Shown here one piece after another: positions 10,385-21,451 of a DNA stretch of 64,000 bases. The notes beneath the pieces were generated by a model that made no database searches, was not told the origin of the DNA, and worked only from the letters and a program-made list of their open reading frames with translations. Source of the DNA: Datisca glomerata (Eukaryota > Streptophyta > Magnoliopsida > Cucurbitales > Datiscaceae); contig QANY01002227.1 of NCBI GenBank assembly GCA_003255025.1, positions 1,227,501 to 1,291,500 on the forward strand, read 5' to 3'. How positions within the stretch are numbered: the first letter of the stretch is position 1; every line of letters begins with the position of its first letter. The position numbers and the translations under genes were made by a program.

Positions 10385-13225
10385 ATGGCTTTTTCAAAGG
10401 TTGAGCTTACTGCGGGCAAATGTGAACCATCTCATTCCGTTCCACTTAAACCATGGTATTTAATGAAGTCTATTGGTGATCGAGTGATTAATGGCATGTT
10501 GAAGTCAATTGAAAGGGAGGTTAATTCTAGAGTCTTGATGGAGGGGGAGAACAAGCAGGTTGAGTTTCTTAGGCTTAAGCAAGTGTCATTCCTTGTGAAC
10601 GCTCGTGGTGATTTTTCGATTCCCCCATTGTCTTGGGGAGTCATTGCAAACATGGGGTCGGCTGGGAGGCTGGTGTGCACACATACTTTCTGACTCTGAG
10701 TATGTTGCATTGTTAAAGAGAGCCAAACTTGTGGAAGCATTAGAGGTGCCGTCCTAATTGTCGATCCAACACGACACCACTCTAGTTCATACACTTATTC
10801 ATCGTTGGTGCCACTACTCACACACTTTCATCACTACTTGGGGGGAGTTTACCCCTACACTAAAGGATGTGCACGTACTGTTGCATCTTCCTACGTTTGG
10901 TGATTATCGTGCCCTCTTCAACACTATGGGGCCTAAAATGCACATGGTGATTGATCTTCTCGAGGATGGTTTGAAGAAATCTTACAAGCCTTCTTCTAGC
11001 GGTAAAAGCGGGAAAAGGAAAACTTTTCTAGTTGGATGGGTCATTTCTTCAAGGATTATGATTCAAATCTGAAGAAATCAGTAAGACGTTTTCCCATCGA
11101 CGGCGCCGTGTATAAAAATAGGGAGGTGGAACTGGTTGCATTCTTATCTATGTGGCTTTCGAGAAACATCTTCCCAGGTGAGGGTCTGGTGATGATTTTC
11201 TGCAACTATACTCTTTTACGTTCTTTGTTGTTCAATGCTTGTGTGGTCTAACATTTTTTTTCAAATGTTATTGTAGGTACGCCGAATGAGATGGTGAGTA
11301 AGCGCGTACTCCCGATGGCATCTATGTTGGCGACGGGGCAGATGATTGCGCTTGGGCCCTTGTTCTTGGGCAATCTGTACTATTTGCTTGACCGTTTTCA
11401 TAGTAATCTAAAGAGGTCCATGGGCCGTTATAAGGTTACAACCTTTATGGACTACGTATTTTTGCAAATATTTGTATGGGAGTGATTCGTTCACTGCGCT
11501 CCTCAAAAGGTTGATCACAAGAAGTGGGAGCACCCTTCCCAACCACCCCGTGCGTGGTCTTGGTGTGGGGTCAGGACTCCCGCTCATGTTGATTTTTCAT
11601 GAGACATTGACGTATATAACTACTTTCAGCCTCACCCTTATCTGGATGGTTGCACCGGTTACGCCCGCACCTTATTTTGGGGAATGGTGGACAGGCATAT
11701 TACGCTTAGTAGGGAGGCCATGCTTGGTTGGTCGAGTCTCGACAAGCTTCTGGTGGCGACCATGACGCCTTCCAGTCTTCCAGTGATGGTGGAGCTAGAG
11801 GATGGGAGTGATGGGAACCATTTCACGTCGACGCGCTATCAGTGAAATCGGGTTGCACATCAGTTTGGTTATGGCTAGGGTACCGCTAGTCTTAATTTAG
11901 AGCGGGTGCGGGGCAAGGAAATGTTGATGATATGGACGGGTGATAGGGATTATAGGGACGCTTCTCCTCGCAAGCTACTCGTCCTTCGTTCTACTTGCAT
12001 GCCTCATCGGACAGTAAAGCTCAAAGTGTTTTGTATGACTCAGAAGTTGAGATGGACCAGAAGCTTAGCGTCTCCTCCGAAGATGTTAGATGTCCCAATG
12101 GTTTATAGGGGTGACATCACGTTGGGCCTTATTCCCAAGCCTAAGTTCGGGGTGATGCCTTATGAGACGGTTCAAGAGGTCACTTCAGACATTCAGCCAG
12201 TGGGAGTTTCGAGTGAGGTCACTCCGTTATCACCTTCGATGGTATGTCCTTCTTTGTTTGTATGAAGACCTATACTTTCTTATTAACCATTCACTGTGCA
12301 CTTTTTACAATGAGCTAGTTGATTGATACTTGTATTTGTTAGCGTCCTCTAGGGAGTTCAGGACAGGTTAGTGGCAAGGATGAGCTCCCACAATTAGTGC
12401 GGCAACAGAAAAGGGCAGCACTTGCGTTGGAGGGCACATCGTCGAGTAGGCTAGTCCAAATCAAGAAGGCAAGGACGTTGGTATATACATATCTTCCTCT
12501 CATTCTTCTCCTTTTTTGGCTAATCATCTCATAACATTGTTATTTGCCTTCTTTCTTTTCATAGAAGCATGGTCGTGGCCTAATCGATGAGGATCACCCC
12601 GTGGTAAAAAGAACCAACGGGCACGTGCCAGCTGTTTCAGAGAGCGTGGAGGCTTATCTTGAGGTGTGTGAACTTTTTCTTGGCTTGTTCGTGCCATGTT
12701 TGTGCATTTTCCCTTGGTCCAAGTTGAAACTGATGTTTCCACATACAGGATTTCAAAGCACTGATGTCAACACAATTATCCCCTTTCGAGGATGAACTAA
12801 GTAACCGGGCCTCGTCTCCATCTAGCGAGCGGGGATCGCTTCCTACCATTGTCGTGGTAGAAAATGACATGGCTGATTCTATGACTTCGCCTCTTGATAT
12901 CATGCAACTGGAAGGAGTGGAGGAGTTTCTTATCGTGGAAGATCCCCACGCGATGGTAGAGGTAGTACTCTTATTGCATGCTTTGATAATGTAGTCTAGC
13001 CTATTTGTAAATGCCTTGCCAACATGTGTTTTTTATTTTTGTGGGGAACTTCTTCATATTGACAACATGTTGCATTTCACCCAGCAGGGATCCGTTGATG
13101 TGAATGAGGGCGGGCTTATTGTGGTGACAGGGGGTGTTCCCCGTAGGTCGGAGGATGGAGGTGACGGTGTAGTAGCATGCTCCTGGATGTGACTCCGCAA
13201 CTTCCAACATAGTTACTACTACTAT
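10385..13225 (+). pseudogene. Antisense plant mobile domain (PMD) gene, 5' part
   Basis: A multi-exon gene on the strand opposite to Tat-1. The ATG at 10385 (CCATGGC context) directly follows a T-rich acceptor. One frameshift near 10650-10690 interrupts it. The PMD core then reads DSEYVALLKRAKLVEALEVPS, a stop, then LVHTLIHRWCHYSHTF, then TTWGEFTPTLKDVHVLLHLP, the family signature (aminotransferase-like plant mobile domain). It continues through VELVAFLSMWLSRNIFPGE, an intron (about 11175-11278, ends TTGTAG), and VLPMASMLATGQMIALGPLF. Later exons with GT...AG borders can be traced at about 12240/12342, 12480/12565, 12663/12750 and 12960/13088. PMD proteins in plants act in silencing and RNA processing (MAIN/MAIL1), and some ride on transposons. 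The frameshift and stops make this copy inactive. Confidence 0.72.
13221..13225. repeat. Left target-site duplication of the solo LTR (ACTAT)
   Basis: ACTAT precedes TGTAATATCCCG and recurs at 16208-16212 directly after the LTR end. Removing the LTR and one copy leaves a frame that runs open across the junction into the 16208-16483 coding stretch, which supports these as the true insertion borders. Confidence 0.85.
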
Positions 13226-13589
13226 TGTAATATCCCGACTCTTCGTAAATGAGTATTTTTGTAAAATTGATTTCAAAGATAAAATGATTTTAAAATTTGA
13301 TTTTTAAAAAGTGATTATTTGTAATTTTGGTAAAATAATTTTATTTATATATGGTTTAGTTTAAATTTCAATTATTCAATTTTAAAATAATTTTAATTTA
13401 TATTATAAAATTATTGCTCACTCACACCATATACTATGTATACCCTAGTATTACCCTAACCCTATTTTATCCTTGATCAAGTAATCTCAACCCTCAATTG
13501 AGTTTCACTCACACTATATGCATATACACCCTAAACCAACCTTTAACCTATTATATATATATATATATATATTCCTAAAAAATACTTTC

Positions 13590-14230
13590 TTCTTCGCAGC
13601 CTTCTCCTCCCCCTTGCAGCCTCTCCTCCCCCGCGCAGCTACCTGCAGCCAACAGCTCTTCTCCTTCGTTGGTCTCTCTCTAATTGAATTTGGATAATCT
13701 TCTCTTTCTTTAATCTCTTTCTCTCTCTGATTCGTCTCTCTCTCTTTCTAATTCTTGTTTTTTTTCTCTTATTCACTCTTAGTTTCTTTTCCTTCTTTCC
13801 TAGCTCGTTACCTCTATTTCTGTTCTCATTACTTCTTTTTTATTCTCTGCTTCTCCCTCTTTTACTTCGTCTACCTCTCCCTGTTTCTTCCCCTCTCTGT
13901 TTTTCTTTATCTCTGTCTCTCTCTACTTTTCTCTATATCCCTCTCTCTGCATCCTTCTTCTCTCTCTTTCTCTGTCTCTCTCCCTTTGCTTCTGCCATCA
14001 CTGATGGTTTATCACCGAGGCTCTTTTTCCCCTTCCCTCTGTTTCCCTTTCTCTCATCCTCTATTTTTCTATCTCTATCTCTGTCTCTCTCTACTTCTCT
14101 CTATCTCTGTCTCTCTATGCTTCTCTCTTCATCCCTCTCTCTTCCCCTCTCAGTTTCCCTCACTGTTTCTATTCCCCTCTTTGTTCTCTCTCCTTCTCAT
14201 TTTCTCTCTCTCTCTTCCCCTCCCTATTTC
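13590..14230. repeat. Polypyrimidine tract within the solo LTR
   Basis: About 640 bases almost entirely C and T on the plus strand, with TCTCTC and CCCTCT runs. The frame at 13755-14396 stays open only because of this composition (Ser/Leu/Phe repeats) and has no believable protein. From about 14265 there are alternating GAACCGGTTC-like and ACTGGTCTGA-like short repeats. Confidence 0.8.
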
Positions 14231-15460
14231 TCGTATTTTCTGTTCTGCAACTGGTTTTGCAACCAGTTCCTCAGCCCTGAACCGGTTCATCATGAACCGA
14301 ACCGATTCAGCCTACTCAGACTGGTCTGAATCGGTCCATCAGATAAAATTGAACCAGACTGGTCTGAACCACTTGACCCGAAGCTTTATCTTTTGACTCT
14401 AGACCCGATATATTGTTTTCCGACCTCGTTCTGACCATTTTTCACTGTTTTAATTAAATATGTATTTTCTATTTTTTATATTAAAAATGTGTTTATATTA
14501 TTTTATTCCAAAACAATTTAGTGATTATATTTTTGGGATTTCAGGTCTTTAATTGTTCAATCCATTCTTCCGCTTCAGGTAAGTGGGCTTATATAATGAT
14601 GTGACTCCCGTTGTTATAAATGTATATGCTTTGTGTAAGTGAAATTATATCGTAATGTGACCCATGTGTGATAAATATATATGCTTGTGTAAGTGAATTT
14701 ACATGTGTTATTCTCATCAGCTTTAATTGTCTATAATCATGTTACTTTCATAAATATGTTTGGGTAAATTGACTTATATAACGATGTGACTCTGATGTGT
14801 ATATTTGTATCATGTATTTATTATCTGTTTAACCATTTTTTGATAATTATTATATTTTGGTTAACACTTTGATAATTGATTTCTGTTCAGTCATTAATGT
14901 GATTATCGTGAGATAAATGTCTGAGTACGACTGATTTTGCGTAGTATGTTACCATGTTTGATTCTGTTATATGTATCAGTATGCATTATATGATTAATTA
15001 TTGTCATACGTTGGATTCTGCAAGTTATGAGGTTAATTCATTCAAGTGGTATTTAAGCAAAATATGAACCTAAGCATGACCTTTAGTTAACAAGAAATCG
15101 GGATTGTTCACATTATGTTCTGTTCAACGAATGGGGTGTCATCTGTTCATGCTTCGTCACACATAAGGTGTCATCTGTTCATGTTTTGGTCATTCATTGG
15201 GTGTCATCTATAAATATTTTCCGTCACTCATGTGGTGCCATCTGTTCACATTTTTATCACCTATGAGTGCCATCTGTTCTGTCGCCCAATGAGTGTCATC
15301 TGTTTTGTCGTCCGATGTGTACCATTTGTTTCATTTAACGTGTGATCAGTTCTGATTAAGTTGTTAACTAAAGGATATGACAAGCCAAGATATGATTAAG
15401 ATTGTCAAATGATTCTGTTTGAGACACGTGTTATCTGCGTGCTATGTTAAGCCATGTCAT

Positions 15461-15643
15461 GATCAAGTACGTTACTTTATTTCATTTATGTTATATGTCA
15501 AGTTCAGTTATGTTATGTCATGTTCAAGTACGTTACTTTATTTCATTTATGTTATATGTCAAGTTCAGTTATGTTATGTCACGATCAAGTACGTTACTTT
15601 ATTGCATTTATGTTATATGTCAAGTTCAGTTATGTTATGTCAT
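15461..15643. repeat. 61-bp tandem repeat, three copies
   Basis: Units start at 15461, 15522 and 15583, each beginning G(A/T)TCAAGTACGTTACTTTAT and differing at one to three bases. A looser set of about 45-bp repeats with GGTGTCATCTGTTCATG lies just upstream at about 15125-15330. Both belong to the solo LTR. Confidence 0.88.
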
Positions 15644-16207
15644 GATCGCATTTATGACGTGTGGATGCATATTATTATGTGAGTTTGCTTACTGAGTATT
15701 TTAAAATACTCATTCTCTCACAGTTATTTATGGTGTAGGTGGTGATGGCGAGCAGCATGAGTGGGAGACTGCCATAACCGGTTAGATCAGATGAATTTAT
15801 GTTTTTAGTTTATGATTTGATTAAAAACTTAGGAAAACGTTTTCTGTTAAACTTGGTTATTCAAGTAGTTTATTTTACGATATGTTTTTCTACGAATTAT
15901 GATGAGTGAAAGTTTCATGGTTTATGGATTTCAAGTTTTGACGTTATTTCAGAATTTAATTCAGTTTTTTTAGGTTTTATTAATTATGCATTTAAGACAC
16001 TTTATCGCTTCCGCTATTTTATGATTAAGATTCTGATCATGGATAAGTTTAATATTTCCGCTATTTAAGGTCAGGGTTTTTCCCATCATGGTAAATTACG
16101 AATTTTCACTTTGGAAATTTTCTCAAAATTAGGGTTTGTTTCGAATTGGAGATTTCAAAATTGTGAAATTACAAGTATGTTTAACCCACGGGGATCGGGG
16201 CATCAGA

Positions 16208-16953
16208 ACTATGGTAACAAACGATGCAAGCAATTGTGGTGATACAGTCGTGAGAGGGCAGCTCGAGACTAGGGTAGTGGCATCCCAACCCCATCGAGCG
16301 TCTGTTGATGAGGATCCTCCATTGGATGATGATGATCGTGCTACGTCCCCTCTTCAGAACCAGAGTAAGGAAAGGTTGGACGATGACAGTTCTAGGAGCG
16401 ATAGCATGACTTACGAAGCCTACGGTGCCCACGAATTTAAGCTGGAGCTTTCTGGACGAATGGTTGAGTATGACCAGGTTTAGTGGACAGAATGTTGATC
16501 CCGTATCTTCATAAGGCCATTGAAACTCATTTTGATTGCGACATTCAGTTCCTAAGCTTTACCAGGCATATTCACCAATCTTGCATCACTATGGTTGGCG
16601 ATATATTATTCATTTTGGCCCATCTTCATTACAAGGATGCCCACCTGGAGGCGGTATCTTATGTGTTGAACATGTGGTTGGAGATGAAGTTGTTACATAT
16701 AAAGTTGGACCGGTTGAGACCCACCATTTGTAACTTTTGGTGGTTGCACCGACGATTAGCGAGAGATGTGTACATAGAGCATTTAGAAGACAGGTGTCGC
16801 TGTTAACAAGAGCAAATACTTGCGGTGCAAGCGAAGATAGCAGATTTAGATGCAGAGATTAACGAGCATCGTCAGCTCCAGGTGAGGAGCACCGCTATTA
16901 GGCTTGACTTTGAGGAGCTTGTGGCAGGTGATGATTTTGGGAACCATAGTTAG
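16208..16953 (+). pseudogene. Antisense PMD gene, 3' part beyond the solo LTR
   Basis: The coding sequence resumes right after the duplication. 16208-16483 encodes an acidic, Asp/Ser-rich linker (DEDPPLDDDDRATSP). One frame change near 16480 leads into 16483-16803, a helical region with HYKDAHLEAVSYVLNMWLEM. A TAA at 16804-16806 interrupts; the same frame then stays open for 48 codons (ILAVQAKIADLDAEINEHRQ, likely coiled coil) to TAG at 16951-16953. This would be the C-terminal tail of the PMD gene. With the frameshift and stop it is inactive. The assignment as one gene with the 5' part is by context and frame, not by similarity of this tail. Confidence 0.6.
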
Positions 16954-17271
16954 ATTAGTTGTATTTCTTCATGTACCCCTCATGACTTTTGATGTAATAA
17001 TAACTCTACTATTGTTAACTTTTATTTGTGAATGAGATGGCATCTTCTTTCTTATCTTCACATCCGGAACGTTGGCTCGCCATTTCTCTTCTTTTGTATG
17101 CGTAATTTATTTTCTTGTTGCAATGTAATATTTATGCGGTAACACATTGTGAGTGTCATTGGTGAGATAGTGTGAGGTCGTTAGAGCATGACACTCGAGT
17201 CTGGGTGACACATCAAATATGCATATTTGAGCAGTGTATTACAAGTATTCACGATGTCTATCTTATGTGTA
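16954..17271. other. Spacer between PMD tail and minisatellite
   Basis: No gene seen. It holds TGTAATAATAAC at about 16992, a possible 3' end region of the antisense transcript. A/T-rich otherwise. Confidence 0.4.
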
Positions 17272-18238
17272 TTTTAAGCGGGAATGTGGAAGCTTATACG
17301 ACTCATCAAGAATGACACCTATCATGGGTGTTCTTAAATAGAGGCGTGAAAGCCTATGCAACTCACCAAGCATGAAGTTTATCATGAGTGTTTCCAAGTA
17401 GAGGCGTGAAAGCCTACACAGCTCACCAAGCATGAAATTTATCATGGGTGTTCTTAAATAGCGGTGTGAAAGCCCATGCAACTCACCAAGAATGAAATTT
17501 ATCATAGGTGTTTCCAAGTAGAGGCGTGAAAGCCTACGCAACTCACCAAGCATGATGTTATCATGGGTGTTCTTAAATAGTGGCGTGAAAGCCTATGCAA
17601 CTTCACCATGCATGAAGTTTATCATGGGTGTTCTCAAGTAGAGGTGTGAAAGTCTATGCAACTCACCAAGCATGAAGTTTATCATGGGTGTTTCCAAGTA
17701 AAGGTGAGAGAGCCTACGCAACTCACCAAGCATGACGTTATCATGGGTGTTCTCAAATCGAGGCCTGAAAGCCTATGTAACTCACCATGCACGAAGTTTA
17801 TCATGGGTGTTCTCAAGTTGAGGCGTGAAAACCTATGCAACTCATAAAGCATGAAGTTTATCATGGATGTTTTCAGGTAGAGACGTGAAAGCCTATGCAA
17901 CTCACCAAGCATGAAGTTTATCATAGGTGTTTCCAAGTAAAGCCGTGAGAGCCTATGCAACTCACCAAACATGACGTTATCATAGGTGTTCTCAAATAGA
18001 GGCGTGGAAGCCTATGCAAATCACCAAGCATGAAGTTTATCATGAGTGTTCTCAAGAAGAGGTGTGTAATCCTATGCAACTCACCAAGTATGAAGTTTAT
18101 CATGGGTGTTTCCAAGTAAAGGCGTGAGAGCCTATGCAACTCACCAAGCATGACGTTATCATGGGTGTTCACAAATAGAGGCGTGAAAGCCTATGCAACT
18201 CACCAGCGTGAAGTTTATCATGAGTGTTCTTAAGAATA
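17272..18238. repeat. 60-bp minisatellite, about 16 copies, in Tat-1 3' region
   Basis: Units read like CAAGTAGAGGCGTGAAAGCC, then TATGCAACTCACCAAGCATG, then AAGTTTATCATGGGTGTTTC. Two variants alternate: one of 60 bases with CATGAAGTTTATCATG and one of about 58 with CATGACGTTATCATG. At about 17700-18180 they appear in a near-regular order, suggesting a two-step higher unit. Sixty bases keeps frame, so the minus strand shows a 20-residue repeat (MLGELHRLSRLYLETPMINF), broken where 58-base units occur. Such arrays after integrase are common in Tat elements. No sign that it is translated. Confidence 0.9.
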
Positions 18239-18435
18239 GGCGTTGGAGCTCCATTAAGTAGAGATATTTCGTAGCACACTTTTGGAGTTTTCTGAAGTTC
18301 CTCCATTCATTCCTAGTTTGAGTATAGAAGAGTAGGCCAACTGTCTTATATCACGCCTAGTTGTCTCAGTGGGTAGTGTTTCAAGCAACGACAAAATATT
18401 TTCAAGTACAAAAAAAGAAGTAACTGAAAAAATGC

Positions 18436-19542
18436 CTACGCATAGAATTTCTTGATAAACTTGAAGTTGATAGGTGATGGTAATGGGCGTCTTGTCTGGG
18501 GATCGACTAAACGACAATATTCACTTTCGGCTAAGGATACTATCTCATAGGGGCCTTCCCATTTTCTTGTGAACTTTTGAGCGTGCATACCCTGCATGAC
18601 ATAATCTGCCGCTTTTAATACTAGGTCACCTTCGTCGAACACCCGTTGACGTACCATTGACTCATAGGTTTTGATCATTCTCTCTTGGTAGGCTTGGGTG
18701 CTTTCCTTGGCCTTATCTCTCCTTTCATATATAGCTTCTAGATCACCAAAACGTGTGGGGCACTCGACTCCTGCTGAAGATGCTAACTTAGATGATGGTA
18801 TCATTACCTCTGCAGGTATGACTGCTTCACAACCATAGACCAAAGCAAAGGGGGTTGCTTGCATCGGGGACCGTTTTGCTATTCGGTATGCCTATAGTGG
18901 TAAAGGAAGTAACTCATACCATGTGTTCTGGGCATCGTGGACCATACGACTAAGTATCCTTAGTAACGTCTTGTTAGTTGCCTCGGCTTGACCATTCCCT
19001 TTGGGATAATAAGGTGTGGACTTATCATGTCGGATGTCGTATGCTTCGAATAATTCAGCCACCACCTTGCATGTGAATGCTGTCCCATTGTCCGAGATGA
19101 TTCGTCTTGGTAGCCCAAATCGACATATGATGTTCTCCTTGATAAAGTTATAGACCTCCCCACATGTCCCCTTCTTGAGAGTTATGGCATCTTCCCATTT
19201 AGTATAACAATCTGTAGCAACAAAGATCCAAATATAACCTTTTGATGCAGGGGAGATGGGCCCAACAAAGTCTAGAGCCCATGTATGAAATGGCCAAGGG
19301 ACCTCCGTTGGGTGCAAGGATACAGATGAGGCGTGTATAACATTTTCGAGGAACTGGCAAGCGTGACATTTTCGTGCATAGTCTAATGTATCAGCTTCCA
19401 TGGTGGGCAATAGTATACCATATCCTGAGTTATTCCTCGTATAGCCTCCTGCCTCCTTGGTGTTCGCCACATGCCCCTTTGTGTACTTCCTCCATGATAG
19501 TTCGTTGATCATCAATACCCAAACACTTGAGAGGATGACCAT
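18436..19542 (-). pseudogene. Tat-1 integrase
   Basis: Minus strand, two overlapping frames. 19542-18892 starts with the zinc-binding region (CHACQFLENVIHA) and the core WALDFVGPISPASKGYIW, with the DDE triad visible: Asp in VATDCYTKW, Asp in RRIISDNGTAF, Glu in GNGQAEATNKTLL. 18864-18436 is the C-terminal part: TPFALVYGCEAVIPAEV, VLKAADYVMQG, FTRKWEGPYEIV and a final INFKFIKKFYA. A stop near 18892 and a frame break between the two stretches are the only visible damage. The enzyme would insert the cDNA into the host chromosome. It is the last pol domain, as expected for gypsy; the 60-bp array lies just beyond. Confidence 0.88.
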
Positions 19543-19544
19543 CC

Positions 19545-19803
19545 ATACTAACCCTGCATAACTCTCCTCTAACTTGGTTGATGAACAAGTTGGAGTCCCT
19601 TTTTACCTTGATGGTGGTGCCACCCTTATCCTTTGCATATTGAAGTCCCAATATAAGAGCTTCATACTCCCCTTCGTTGTTTGTACATGGGAATGTTAAT
19701 TTGTATGTCATTGAATAAATGTTACCCAAGGGATCCTCCAAGATAAGTCCTGCTCCACCGCCAGAGTGGGTCGATGACCCGTCGAATGTTAGAGCCCATG
19801 GTG
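19545..19803 (-). pseudogene. Tat-1 second (archaeal-type) RNase H
   Basis: The minus frame reads FDGSSTHSGGGAGLILEDP, then NNEGEYEALILGLQYAKD, then IKVKRDSNLFINQVRGE. These match the first Asp, the Glu and the third Asp region of the archaeal-type RNase H carried, in addition to the usual one, by Tat-lineage gypsy elements. It lies between the first RNase H and the integrase as expected. The following frame (19429-19544) merges with the integrase N-terminus through frame changes. Confidence 0.82.
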
Positions 19804-20070
19804 CACCCTCACAACTATTGATTTAATGTAGGTCTCCAGGTATGGTCTCGTCTACGGGTTCCCGCTCACCACTCAGAAATTGGGCCAGCAAATCAGGCAA
19901 CGCTTGACTCCTTTGTGCATTCGGGGTGAGGGGCGTAATGTCAAACTCACTCAGCAACATTGTCCATCGGGTTAGTCTCCCATTCATAGCTGACCTGGTT
20001 AAGAGAAACGAATAAGATTGGACTTAATCATTAAATGAACTCGATTACCCAACATGTAGTGTAAGAATTT

Positions 20071-20463
20071 TTACGTGGCAAATACAAGAGCAAGACAATG
20101 CTTTTCAAAAGGTGTATATCTAAGCTCAGCATCTCTTAGGACCCTACTCAAATAATACATTGGGCGCTCCGCCCCCTTCCTTTCTTGTGCCAACAACGCT
20201 CCAATGGACTTGGAGGTTAAGGTGATGTAACGCAACAATAGTAGGTCGCTACGCGGTGGCACTATGGTGGCCGGTGCGAGGAGAACATCCTTTATTACAT
20301 CATACTTCCGTTGGTGCTCTTGTGTCCATGAAAAGATGTGATCTCCCTTCAAGAGTGGTTGTATATCATTGATCGACTCGGTTGGGGCGGGTATAAATCG
20401 GCAGATGTAGGATACTTTCCTCAAGAACGCCTTTAACTCCTTCACGGATCGTGGTGGAGGCAT
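20071..20463 (-). pseudogene. Tat-1 RT connection and first RNase H
   Basis: Opens with MPPPRSVKELKAFLRKVSY, the block joining RT to RNase H in gypsy, then HIFSWTQEHQRKYDVIKDVL, ALLAQER and PMYYLSRVLRDAE-RYTPFEKHCLAL. This is the standard gypsy RNase H that removes the RNA template. The frame ends at 20071 near the start of the region leading to the second RNase H. A change TTA(A)TC at about 20488 separates it from the RT frame. Confidence 0.85.
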
Positions 20464-20487
20464 GTCCCTGATAGCCTTTACCTTGGA

Positions 20488-21285
20488 TTAATCAATGTCT
20501 ATATCCCACTTGTGCACATAAAAGTCTAAGAACTTCCCCCATGAAACACTAAAAGCGCACTTCAACGGATTCATTTTAAGCTTGTACGCCCTACACCGTT
20601 CAAAGACACTCCTCAAATACTTCAAATATGAATCCGCACTCTTAGACTTAACTACCAGATCATCCACATAGTCTTCGACATAATCGTGGATCATGTCATG
20701 GAAAATTACTTTCATGGCCCGTTGATAAGTAGCCCCCGCATTGTTCACTCCGAAAGGCATTACCACATAGTAAAAGTTTCCAAAGGGTGTCCTGAAGATA
20801 GTCTTCTCTTCATCTCCGATCGCCATCCTGATTTGATTGTATCCACTGAACCCATCCATGAAAGAGAACATTTCATGTTCCACTATAGCATCAACCAAGG
20901 TGTCCACATTAGGCAGCGAGAAGTCATCTTTGGGGCATGCCTTGTTCAAGTCTCTAAAATCCATACAACAATGGATTTGACCATGTTTCATTTTTACCGG
21001 AATGATGTTTACTAATCATGTGGGGTGCTTGATAGGCTTGATAAATCCTGCCTCTATGAGCTTTGAAAATTTAGATTTGATTTAGGGTTCCACCTCCAGG
21101 AAAAAATGGCGAGGGTGTTGCTTGACAGGTGTGCATTGTTCGGAGACCCCTAGCTTATGTGTCACTAAGGTAGAATCCAACCCCGACATCTCAGAGTACG
21201 ACCACGCAAAGACATCTTCAAACTCACCCAAAAGCTTTATCAAGTCATCTCGTTGTTTACTCTCCAAGTCCTTTGCTAGGAACAT
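20488..21285 (-). pseudogene. Tat-1 reverse transcriptase
   Basis: Minus strand. 21285-21082 carries the N-terminal block (LIKLLGEFEDVFAWSYSEM, a Tat/gypsy signature before the fingers) and ends at a stop near 21082. 20991-20488 carries the palm: CCMDFRDLNKACPKDDFSLP, FSFMDGFSGYNQI, KTIFRTPFGNFYYVVMPFG, NAGATYQRAM and the intact active site EDYVDDLVVKS. One TAG/TAA break at about 21010-21090 and another near 20488 interrupt it. It would copy element RNA to DNA. Among the elements here this RT is one of only a few with YVDD intact. Confidence 0.9.
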
Positions 21286-21451
21286 CGGCCTATTGTGCTC
21301 CCCTCCCCAATATGGACTTCCTCCAGCCCCTCATACGGTGGTGATGGGTTGGTCGGAAGAGGTATGTTTGGTGGTTCACGATTCATCACGTGGATCCCTT
21401 GCATAAGTCCTTGAGTCTTAGCAAATGCCTCCTTCGTCATTATATCCTCAT

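Larger units (their letters stand above)
13226..16207 (+). mobile_element. Solo LTR, chromovirus (Tekay/Del-like) gypsy
   Basis: 2,982 bases with no retroviral coding, flanked by the 5-bp duplication ACTAT. It starts TGTAATATCCCG and ends ACCCACGGGGATCGGGGCATCAGA. Starts of the type TGTAATRYCCCG and ends of the type GGGGATCGGGGCGTGACA are typical of Tekay/Del chromovirus LTRs as I recall them; the last bases here (CATCAGA) look mutated. The long size also fits. It is what is left after recombination between two LTRs deleted the body. Inside are an (AT)n run at 13550-13572, a long pyrimidine tract and 61-bp repeats. Confidence 0.82.

Noticed and set aside
13755..14396. 213-residue open frame rich in Ser, Leu and Phe
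   Set aside because: It is a product of the pyrimidine tract in the solo LTR; no domain and composition fully explains it.
17272..18238. Regular 60-bp repeats considered as a CRISPR array or protein-coding repeat
   Set aside because: Repeats are directly abutting without unique spacers and lie in a plant retrotransposon; translated frames break at 58-base units.
18960..19163. Minus-strand frame overlapping Tat-1 integrase
   Set aside because: Shadow of the integrase frame that carries the DDE residues.
20686..21015. Plus-strand 109-residue frame over Tat-1 RT
   Set aside because: Antisense shadow of conserved RT coding; no features of its own.
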